NCBI GenBank assembly: GCA_018055565.1
Contig: JAGPHI010000031.1
Coordinates: forward strand, 1 to 7,825
Direction: 5' to 3'
DNA: 7,825 nucleotides
From: Oscillospiraceae bacterium
GTDB taxonomy: Bacteria > Bacillota > Clostridia > Oscillospirales > Ruminococcaceae
The notes beneath the pieces are model-generated. The model did no database searches. It saw only the letters and a list, made by a program, of their open reading frames with translations, and had not been told where the DNA came from. Of this stretch, positions 1-5,118 are shown piece by piece. Every line of letters begins with the position of its first letter. Position 1 is the stretch's first letter. The position numbers were made by a program, and so were the translations under genes.

Positions 1-372
1 CTGTTAAGCGCGGTGCTGGGTGATAGGCAGCTTGCAGCGGCAGATATCAGCAAAAAGCTTGGCCGCGGCAAGCACACCACGCGCGAAGTGGAGCTGTTTG
101 AAGCATGCGGCGGCCTTGTGGCCGATACGCCCGGCTTTGCCAGCTTAGAAATGGAAAAAGCAGCGCAGCTGCCAAAAGAAAATTTGCAATTTGCGTTTTT
201 GGATATCAAACGCTATTTTGGCCAATGCAAGTTCACAGGCTGTTCGCACACGGTGGAAAAAGGCTGCGCGGTGCAAGCGGCGCTGGCAAACGGCGAGATT
301 ACGCCTTCGCGCTACGAAAGCTATAAAACACTGTACGAGCAAGCAAAAGAAATCAAGGATTGGCAGCGGTAA
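1..372 (+). CDS. rsgA: Ribosome small-subunit-dependent GTPase A, C-terminal part (5' end outside window)
   Basis: The reading frame is open from base 1 and gives the last 123 residues of RsgA (YloQ/CpgA/YjeQ), a circularly permuted GTPase that helps mature the 30S ribosomal subunit in the cytoplasm. Visible motifs, numbered from base 1: an LLSAVLGD stretch just after where the P-loop should be (the P-loop itself lies upstream of the window), the switch-type GRGKHTT at 21-27, the G3 motif DTPGF at 42-46, and the C-terminal zinc knuckle with ligands C76, C81, H83 and C89 (pattern CKF-x2-C-x-H-x5-C). The frame ends at TAA 370-372, where the family normally ends. A GTG lies at 13, but it is internal, because family sequence continues upstream of it in frame. 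thiN follows after 35 bases, suggesting one transcript. The motifs make the identification firm. Confidence 0.96.
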   Translation: MLSAVLGDRQLAAADISKKLGRGKHTTREVELFEACGGLVADTPGFASLEMEKAAQLPKENLQFAFLDIKRYFGQCKFTGCSHTVEKGCAVQAALANGEITPSRYESYKTLYEQAKEIKDWQR

Positions 373-386
373 TACTGCCGCTTTAC

Positions 387-411
387 AGGAAAGGGAGCAA
401 TGCAATCATGA
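387..411 (+). promoter_or_regulatory. thiN ribosome-binding region with overlapping three-codon ORF
   Basis: Two purine-rich blocks lie ahead of thiN: AGGA at 387-390 and GGGAG at 393-397. The second is 10 bases from the thiN ATG at 408. The first is 9 bases from another ATG at 400, which opens a three-codon frame (MQS) whose TGA stop (409-411) overlaps the thiN start as ATGA. The thiN start is chosen at 408 because the protein then begins with the family-typical hydrophobic strand (MNRCIILAAM) and has this well-placed site. An upstream in-frame ATG at 360 would lie inside rsgA and has no such site. Whether the mini-ORF is translated cannot be seen from sequence. Confidence 0.5.
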
Positions 412-1028
412 ATCGATGTATTATTTTAGCGGCAATGCCCGTCACGGTGCAAATGCGCGAATACTGTTCAGACGGCGATTATGTAATTGCTGTGGATGCG
501 GGCTATGAAAATGCGCGCACGCTGTGCCTTACGCCGGATCTTTACGTGGGCGATTTCGACAGTGCGCCACCTTTAAAAAATGCGCAAAACATCATTCGCC
601 TTGCGCAGGACAAAGACGAAACGGATACATATTATGCCGCAAAGCTGGCGGTGGAACGCGGCTTTACCGATGTGGTAATCTTAGGGGGCCTCGGCGGGCG
701 TTTTGACCATTCGCTTGCCAATATGGCAGCGCTTTTATATCTTGCGCAGCATGGCGTGCGGGCAAAGCTTGCCGATGAAAACAATGAAATATCGGTGCTT
801 TTGCCGGGCCATTACGACATCACTCCCAAAGAAGATTTTTATTTTTCTATCTATCCCATTGAGGCCACTGCAAAGGGCGTTACGCTCAAACACGTAAAAT
901 TTCCGCTTGAAAATGTAGATTTGCACAACACCTTTCCCATTGGCACCAGCAACGAGTTTCGCTATGTGCCCGCAAGCATTGAGGTGAAAACAGGCGGTTT
1001 GTTTTTAGTGCTTTCGCGCAAAGAGTAA
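408..1028 (+). CDS. thiN: Thiamine pyrophosphokinase
   Basis: This 206-residue protein transfers pyrophosphate from ATP to thiamine to make thiamine diphosphate, the last step of thiamine salvage in the cytoplasm. The length is normal for bacterial ThiN. Family motifs in order: an N-terminal strand ending in VDAG at 29-32, PD at 43-44 followed by GDFDS at 48-52, DKDETD at 68-73, the glycine-rich GGLGGRFDH at 93-101, and SNEF at 181-184 in the C-terminal beta domain that binds thiamine. The acidic residues of GDFDS and DKDETD are expected to hold Mg-ATP. It lies 35 bases after rsgA and 56 bases before spoVM, matching the conserved Firmicutes order, although the usual rpe gene is not present between rsgA and thiN. 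No TPP riboswitch fits in the short upstream gap, so control by thiamine at this site is not evident. Confidence 0.95.
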   Translation: MNRCIILAAMPVTVQMREYCSDGDYVIAVDAGYENARTLCLTPDLYVGDFDSAPPLKNAQNIIRLAQDKDETDTYYAAKLAVERGFTDVVILGGLGGRFDHSLANMAALLYLAQHGVRAKLADENNEISVLLPGHYDITPKEDFYFSIYPIEATAKGVTLKHVKFPLENVDLHNTFPIGTSNEFRYVPASIEVKTGGLFLVLSRKE

Positions 1029-1069
1029 CACATTGCCTTCCTTTGGTATATTATAGTGTAGAGCGCTAT

Positions 1070-1076
1070 AAGGAGG
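1070..1076 (+). promoter_or_regulatory. Strong Shine-Dalgarno site of spoVM
   Basis: The sequence AAGGAGG is a perfect anti-16S match 8 bases before the ATG at 1085. It is the best ribosome-binding site in the window and decides that this tiny frame is a real gene. The AT-rich stretch just upstream (1045-1057, containing TATATT and TATAGT) looks promoter-like. I could not place a convincing -35 partner for it, so spoVM may be transcribed from within or upstream of thiN. Confidence 0.8.
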
Positions 1077-1084
1077 AATCAGCT

Positions 1085-1168
1085 ATGCAGGTTATCGTGT
1101 TTAAAAGCCCTAAATGTCTTGCAGGGTTACTGCGGGCGATTTTTAAAATCAAAAAGACGCCGCAATAA
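1085..1168 (+). CDS. spoVM: Stage V sporulation protein SpoVM (27 residues)
   Basis: This 27-codon gene encodes an amphipathic membrane-surface peptide. In sporulating Bacillus it recognises the positively curved outer forespore membrane and anchors SpoIVA there. The product begins MQVIVFKSPK and ends KIKKTPQ. Compared from memory with the 26-residue B. subtilis SpoVM, it keeps K7, P9, K10, L12, G14, R17 and A18. P9 is the helix-breaking proline known to matter for localisation. Residues 11-23 can form an amphipathic helix with basic residues (R17, K21, K23, K24) on one face. Position 21 is Lys, where I recall clostridial homologues usually having Gly. It has a perfect AAGGAGG site 8 bases upstream, lies 56 bases after thiN as in B. 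subtilis, and is followed within 17 bases by a terminator. Context, ribosome site and residue pattern agree, so confidence is high despite the size. Confidence 0.9.
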   Translation: MQVIVFKSPKCLAGLLRAIFKIKKTPQ

Positions 1169-1185
1169 TAAAGATACAATAAAAT

Positions 1186-1229
1186 AAAAGCCACTTGTAA
1201 GCCGATACTACGGCGCGCAAGTGGCTTTT
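1186..1229 (+). terminator. Intrinsic terminator closing the rsgA-thiN-spoVM unit
   Basis: A perfect 12-bp stem pairs AAAAGCCACTTG (1186-1197) with CAAGTGGCTTTT (1218-1229), and T continues to 1230. The 20-base loop holds a second small stem, GCCG (1201-1204) with CGGC (1211-1214). It begins 17 bases after the spoVM stop. The A-rich left flank means it could also stop transcription from the other strand. Confidence 0.9.
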
Positions 1230-1256
1230 TGCTGCTTATTTGGGCGGCAAACACAA

Positions 1257-1293
1257 AAAAACGCCTTGTACCTTATGTGCACAAGGCGTTTTT
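1257..1293 (+). terminator. Second, tandem intrinsic-terminator hairpin
   Basis: A perfect 13-bp stem pairs AAAAACGCCTTGT (1257-1269) with ACAAGGCGTTTTT (1281-1293) around an 11-base loop. It lies 27 bases after the first terminator with no gene between, so the two hairpins together insulate sipL from upstream transcription. Its T-run abuts the candidate sipL promoter. Confidence 0.85.
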
Positions 1294-1323
1294 GGCATAC
1301 TGGCCAACCTTCGCGAATATAGA
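1294..1323 (+). promoter_or_regulatory. Candidate sigma-E-type promoter of sipL-spoIVA
   Basis: GGCATACT (1294-1301) resembles the mother-cell sigma-E -35 element, roughly GTCATATT (6 of 8). After 14 bases comes AATATAGA (1316-1323), which only partly resembles the -10 consensus CATACAAT. The location fits: directly after two terminators and 32 bases before the sipL start, in front of genes whose homologues are made in the mother cell. The -10 match is weak, so this is a suggestion only. Confidence 0.35.
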
Positions 1324-1355
1324 TAATTTAGAACAGCGAAAGGGGCGAGTAGTAG

Positions 1356-2870
1356 ATGGATTTAAAGGTGTACAAAGATTCAATTACGGCAGCAGAAACA
1401 ATTTGCGATACGAAGGCAGAGCTGCCCATCGAAACAGAAATTCTGATTCCCGATTATCTGCCGCAGGTATTTAAAATTGTGAAATGCTTTGTGCGGCTTG
1501 TAGTATTGCAAAAACAAATTTTGCAAGGGCGGCTGACGGCGGAGGGATATCTGCGGTGTGTTGTGTATTACCAGTCAGACAGCGAGCAAAGCCTTTGCCA
1601 AATTGAACAAAAGGTGCCGTTTTCAAAGCAGGTAGAGCTGCGCGAGGGCGAATATCGCAATTGGTACGCCTTTGTTACGGGCGAAACCGAATACCTCAAC
1701 TGCCGCGCCGTAAATCAACGCCGCATTGATATCCGCGGTGCATATGCGCTTTCCGTAAAAGTGAGCGCAAGCATGGAGCAGGAAATCCTCACCACATTAA
1801 GCGAAAGCGGCATGGAGCAAAAACTTGCGGCGCTGAAAGGCGTGCGCACGGTTGCGGTGCAAGAAAAGCTTGTCACTGTGGAAGAAACAATTTCCTTTGA
1901 TGCACAGCCCGTTATGGTGCTGGATATCAGCTCGCAAAGCGCCGTAAGCGAAGTGAAAATGATAGCGGGCAAAGCGGTAGTAAAAGGCGATATTACGTCA
2001 GAAATTACATACCGCACCGCGCCCGGCTATGCCGTGCAAAAGGCTGTAAAGGTGTTAAGCTTTAACGAGGTTTTGGATATGGAAGGCGCTATGCCAGAAT
2101 GCCAAAGCTTTGTGTTTGTAGAGCCCACAGGCTGCACCGTGCTTGCAGGCACAGACGGCGCCGAGGGTGCCATTTCTGTCACGGCGCTCATCACGGCACG
2201 CGCCTATCAGCAGTGCGAATATCTTGCGGTGTGCGATGCATTTTCTACAGTTTACGAAACCAGTTTGGAAAACAAGTCCGTTGCGCTGGAAAGCGTTACC
2301 GATAATTTTATTACGCAGGTTTCGGCTGTGGCCGAGGGCAATTTGCCCGATGAAAACGCACAGATTATTGATGTGCGTGCAAGCGCCCTGCCCGTAGAGA
2401 TTATTGAAGCAGACGGCGAATTAACGGTGCGCGGACGCGCGATTGCGCATATCATCTGCATCAATTCGCTGGGCGAGATTGATTGCTATGATAAAACGGC
2501 CGAGTACGTGCTGCCCAAACGCTATTTGGGCGATTTGCAAAACACCAGTGCCATCTGCGTGCCCACAGTCATTTCTGTTTCTGCGCGTAAAGCAGGGGCC
2601 GAGGCGCAGGCAAAAATTACGCTTTCGGTGCAGGGGCTTATCACCAATCGCATCAAAACAGGCGTGCTTGAGCGCGTAGAGGAGCTGGGCGCGCATCCAA
2701 ACGAAGAAAGCGACATTGCGCTGCGCATTTATTACGCAGATGCAGGCGAGGATTTATTTGATATCGCCAAGCGCTATCACGCTTCGCCCAGCTTCATTGG
2801 CAGCGTAAATAACATCGAGCAAGGCACGCTGCAAACAAGACAACAGCTTTTGATACCATCGGCAAATTAA
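1356..2870 (+). CDS. sipL: SipL-type spore coat morphogenesis protein (SPOCS/DUF3794 repeats + LysM)
   Basis: The 504-residue product has the SipL architecture. Three SPOCS/DUF3794-like beta-rich regions are visible at about 30-135, 185-295 and 335-430. Each has a strand-rich core with a -VKGDI- or -VRGRA-like hairpin, for example AVVKGDITSEITY at 207-219 and LTVRGRAIAHIIC at 356-368. A LysM domain follows at about 457-501 (YYADAGEDLFDIAKRY, then SVNNIEQGTL and LLIP). In Clostridioides difficile SipL binds the ATPase SpoIVA through its LysM domain and is required for coat localisation around the forespore. No signal peptide or membrane helix is present, as expected for a mother-cell cytosolic protein. 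The start is fixed: an in-frame TAG (1353-1355) directly precedes the ATG, and GAAAGGGG at 1338-1345 is a usable ribosome site. spoIVA begins 19 bases after the stop, so the two partners are almost certainly co-transcribed. Confidence in the family is high; orthology with SipL itself is inferred from architecture and context. Confidence 0.9.
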   Translation: MDLKVYKDSITAAETICDTKAELPIETEILIPDYLPQVFKIVKCFVRLVVLQKQILQGRLTAEGYLRCVVYYQSDSEQSLCQIEQKVPFSKQVELREGEYRNWYAFVTGETEYLNCRAVNQRRIDIRGAYALSVKVSASMEQEILTTLSESGMEQKLAALKGVRTVAVQEKLVTVEETISFDAQPVMVLDISSQSAVSEVKMIAGKAVVKGDITSEITYRTAPGYAVQKAVKVLSFNEVLDMEGAMPECQSFVFVEPTGCTVLAGTDGAEGAISVTALITARAYQQCEYLAVCDAFSTVYETSLENKSVALESVTDNFITQVSAVAEGNLPDENAQIIDVRASALPVEIIEADGELTVRGRAIAHIICINSLGEIDCYDKTAEYVLPKRYLGDLQNTSAICVPTVISVSARKAGAEAQAKITLSVQGLITNRIKTGVLERVEELGAHPNEESDIALRIYYADAGEDLFDIAKRYHASPSFIGSVNNIEQGTLQTRQQLLIPSAN

Positions 2871-2873
2871 TGT

Positions 2874-2892
2874 GAGGGGAGAGAGTACAGTG
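2874..2892 (+). promoter_or_regulatory. Ribosome-binding site and GTG start of spoIVA
   Basis: GAGGGGAGAG at 2874-2883 lies 6 bases before GTG 2890-2892 (about 10 from its GGGG core). A GTG at 2872 in the same frame would have this site inside its own coding sequence, so 2890 is the start. That also gives the family-typical N-terminus MDFNSIYHDIATR. Confidence 0.8.
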
Positions 2893-4365
2893 GATTTTAA
2901 CAGTATTTATCACGATATTGCCACGCGCACAAACGGCACGGTATTTCTGGGCGTTGTAGGCCCTGTGCGCACAGGCAAAAGCACCTTTATCAAACGCTTT
3001 ATGGAGCTAATGGTTCTCCCCGAAATCAAGGGCGAGGCGTTCAGCCAGCGCGCGCGCGACGAGCTGCCGCAATCTGCGGCGGGGCGCACCATCATGACCA
3101 CCGAGCCCAAATTTGTGCCGGAGCAGGCTGTCACCATCGAGCTAGACAGCGGCGTGTCGTTTAAAACGCGCTTAATCGACTGCGTGGGATATATGGTGCA
3201 AGGGGCGATGGGGCACGAAGAGGACGAAAAACCGCGCATGGTAAAAAGCCCGTGGTTTGATGAAGAAATTCCGTTTGATATCGCCGCCGAAACAGGCACC
3301 CGCAAGGTTATTACCGACCATTCCACCATCGGCATTGTGGTAACCACAGACGGCAGCATCAGCGATATCCCGCGCGCGCAATATGAGGCGGCGGAAGAGC
3401 GTGTGGCCGAAGAGCTTGCCAAAACTGGCAAACCTTATATCTTTCTTTTAAACTGCGTTGCGCCGGATTCGCCCAAAAGCATTGCGCTGGCAAACGCCTT
3501 GTCGGAAAAATACGGACGCGTGGTAATGCCCATCAGCTGTGTGGATTTAACCGAAGAAACGGTGCTGGAAATTTTAAAAAGCGTTTTATATGAATTTCCT
3601 GTCAAAGAGCTTTCGGTATCCATGCCCAAATGGGTAACGATGCTGGATACAGGGCATTGGCTGCAAAGCGCCGTATACACCGCCGTGCGCGAATATGCCG
3701 CAAAGGCACTGGCCATGAAGCAGCTTGTTGATGAAAAAAACACCGTACAATGCGAATTTTTACAAAGCAGCCGCCTGCGCGAAATTGATCTTGGCACGGG
3801 CGCGGCAGCCATCGAGCTTTCGCTGGCGGGCGATATCTTTTATAAGATTCTTGGCGAAACAACTGGCCTTGAAATTTGCGATGAAGCCAGCTTGATGCCA
3901 TGCATTATCAATCTTGCCAAAATTAAAACGCAATACGAAAAGGTAAAAAGCGCGCTCGAGCAGGTGCAAGCGACAGGCTATGGCATTGTGATGCCCACCA
4001 TAGACGAATTGCATTTAGAGGAGCCCGAAATTGTAAAGCAAGGTGGCCGTTATGGCGTGCGTTTACGCGCCAGTGCGCCCTCGGTGCATCTATTAAAAGC
4101 CACAATATCCACCGAGGTTTCACCCATAGTTGGCAGCGAAAAGCAATCGGAAGAGCTTGTAAAAAGCCTTTTGCAAGATTTTGAGCACGACCCCATTAAA
4201 ATATGGGAAAGCAATATCTTTGGCAAAAGCCTGCACGAGCTTGTAAACGAGGGCTTACAAAACAAGCTTTTGCATATGCCGCAGGATGCACGCGCTCGCA
4301 TTCAAGAAACGCTGGAGCGTGTAATTAACGAAGGCTGTTCGGGATTAATCTGTATTATTCTATAA
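2890..4365 (+). CDS. spoIVA: Stage IV sporulation protein A, coat morphogenetic ATPase
   Basis: The product has 491 residues from the GTG start, one fewer than the 492 I recall for B. subtilis. SpoIVA is a cytoskeleton-like ATPase related to translation-factor GTPases. It polymerises irreversibly on the outer forespore membrane as the coat basement layer. Visible features: Walker A GPVRTGKS at 24-31 (K30), the conserved block DELPQSAAGRTIMTTEPKF at 57-75 with the sensor threonines T70 and T71, Walker B LIDCVGY at 95-101 (D97), STIGIVVTTDGSI at 145-157, and EERVAEELAKTGKP at 169-182. The C-terminal part has GEIVMPT-like GYGIVMPT at 363-370, EKQSEELV at 417-424, SNIFGKSL at 441-448, and ends GLICIIL, matching the GLIAIIL end of the Bacillus protein. 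The C-terminus is the part reported to contact SpoVM, which is encoded upstream in this window. It is the second gene of the sipL unit and ends at a terminator 16 bases downstream. No damage is seen. Confidence 0.98.
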   Translation: MDFNSIYHDIATRTNGTVFLGVVGPVRTGKSTFIKRFMELMVLPEIKGEAFSQRARDELPQSAAGRTIMTTEPKFVPEQAVTIELDSGVSFKTRLIDCVGYMVQGAMGHEEDEKPRMVKSPWFDEEIPFDIAAETGTRKVITDHSTIGIVVTTDGSISDIPRAQYEAAEERVAEELAKTGKPYIFLLNCVAPDSPKSIALANALSEKYGRVVMPISCVDLTEETVLEILKSVLYEFPVKELSVSMPKWVTMLDTGHWLQSAVYTAVREYAAKALAMKQLVDEKNTVQCEFLQSSRLREIDLGTGAAAIELSLAGDIFYKILGETTGLEICDEASLMPCIINLAKIKTQYEKVKSALEQVQATGYGIVMPTIDELHLEEPEIVKQGGRYGVRLRASAPSVHLLKATISTEVSPIVGSEKQSEELVKSLLQDFEHDPIKIWESNIFGKSLHELVNEGLQNKLLHMPQDARARIQETLERVINEGCSGLICIIL

Positions 4366-4377
4366 CTCGTCGCAATA

Positions 4378-4415
4378 AAAGCCCCGTGACGGCATTGCTG
4401 CCGCCACGGGGTTTT
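4378..4415. terminator. Bidirectional terminator between spoIVA and the convergent gene
   Basis: CCCCGTG (4382-4388) pairs with CACGGGG (4405-4411), followed after an A/C mismatch by an inner stem CGGCA (4390-4394) with TGCCG (4399-4403) and a TTGC loop. An A-run precedes it (4377-4380) and a T-run follows (4412-4416), so it can serve both strands. On the minus strand the TAA stop of the convergent gene (4415-4417) lies inside the flank. Confidence 0.85.
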
Positions 4416-5035
4416 TACACGTCACTGTCTATCGCGTTTTTGTCTTCGGTGTAATCCACAATGCGTATTTCTTGCGCTAGGAAATAACATTTCAATAATT
4501 CGTAGTCATCTGTGCTCACACCCATGCTCATAACCGCATTTCTTGCTTTATCGTACAGGGTTATCGTGGGTGCAATTTCTCTATAGCCAACCCTAAAATG
4601 CACCTTGCTGATATCGGATACAGGCAGTTCAATTTGCGCATCGCGGCCTGTTGACAGCGTAAGAAAGTTGCCGTCTATACGAATTTTGTGAAAAAGCATC
4701 GGCCAAATTTCCCAAACACAGGCAATGAGTGCAACTATCGTATAGAAAATGCCTTGCCAATAAGATTTGGTTATAATGGGCGACAAATGATTTTGAAAAG
4801 CGTAAATATCATATCCTGAAATGGCCATCAGCGCAAATATCAAGGGCAATCTGATATAACGCTTCACACGGCGAACTGTTAAATGACAATCCGATAAGGT
4901 AGAGGGATGCCGCAATGCTTTCACAAACTTTCCGCGCGGAGATGCTTCGCAGCCAGAGCTGTTGTTCGTAGTAAAATACAGCACGCCAAGCAAAAGAAGT
5001 GTTATGCCCAATACACAGAGAATCAATTGCCACAT
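4415..5035 (-). CDS. Unrecognised three-helix membrane protein with C-terminal soluble domain
   Basis: I do not recognise a named family. The 206-residue product has a hydrophobic N-terminal helix at about 2-22, a charged linker (23-60, rich in Arg and Lys at 54-62), helices at about 62-80 and 93-113, and then a roughly 90-residue soluble domain. That domain (about 117-206) reads as short beta strands (IRIDGNFLTL, AQIELPVSDISKVHF, APTITLYD) followed by a helix (TDDYELLKCYFLAQ). This pattern resembles the small PH-like domains found in many Firmicutes membrane proteins, but the fold is inferred from pattern only. The ATG has an AAAGGGG site (complement of 5045-5051) 9 bases upstream, and an in-frame stop lies two codons before it, so the start is secure. 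It lies 83 bases downstream of the chemoreceptor on the same strand and may share its transcript. No link to chemotaxis is shown. Confidence 0.75.
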   Translation of the reverse strand: MWQLILCVLGITLLLLGVLYFTTNNSSGCEASPRGKFVKALRHPSTLSDCHLTVRRVKRYIRLPLIFALMAISGYDIYAFQNHLSPIITKSYWQGIFYTIVALIACVWEIWPMLFHKIRIDGNFLTLSTGRDAQIELPVSDISKVHFRVGYREIAPTITLYDKARNAVMSMGVSTDDYELLKCYFLAQEIRIVDYTEDKNAIDSDV

Positions 5036-5071
5036 TCTTTATCGCCCCTTTACATAATCTGCTAATTGCAG

Positions 5072-5104
5072 TTTACTATATCGGGGCTGTTTTTGTCTAG
5101 TAAA
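5072..5104 (-). promoter_or_regulatory. Possible weak promoter with inverted repeat before the membrane-protein gene
   Basis: Read on the minus strand, TTACTA (complement of 5098-5103) is followed after 17 bases by TATAGT (complement of 5075-5080). This is a weak -35 with a good -10. The same bases form a 7-bp inverted repeat, TTTACTA (5072-5078) and TAGTAAA (5098-5104). No clear terminator follows the chemoreceptor gene, so the membrane-protein gene could use this promoter, read-through, or both. Confidence 0.25.
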
Positions 5105-5118
5105 TTCCCTGAAAAGCG

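Noticed and set aside
360..407. Upstream ATG start for thiN overlapping the rsgA end
   Set aside because: There is no ribosome-binding site, the 16 extra residues resemble no ThiN N-terminus, and ATG 408 is well placed.
373..407. TPP riboswitch before thiN
   Set aside because: The gap is only 35 bases, far too short for the aptamer, and contains no THI-box sequence.
2872..2889. Earlier GTG start for spoIVA
   Set aside because: It would place the ribosome-binding site inside the coding sequence and add six residues absent from the family. GTG at 2890 fits spacing and length.
2910..3431. 173-codon minus-strand frame
   Set aside because: It lies wholly inside spoIVA on the opposite strand, in a region of strong SpoIVA conservation. 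It has no ribosome site and a serine/proline-rich product typical of a shadow frame.
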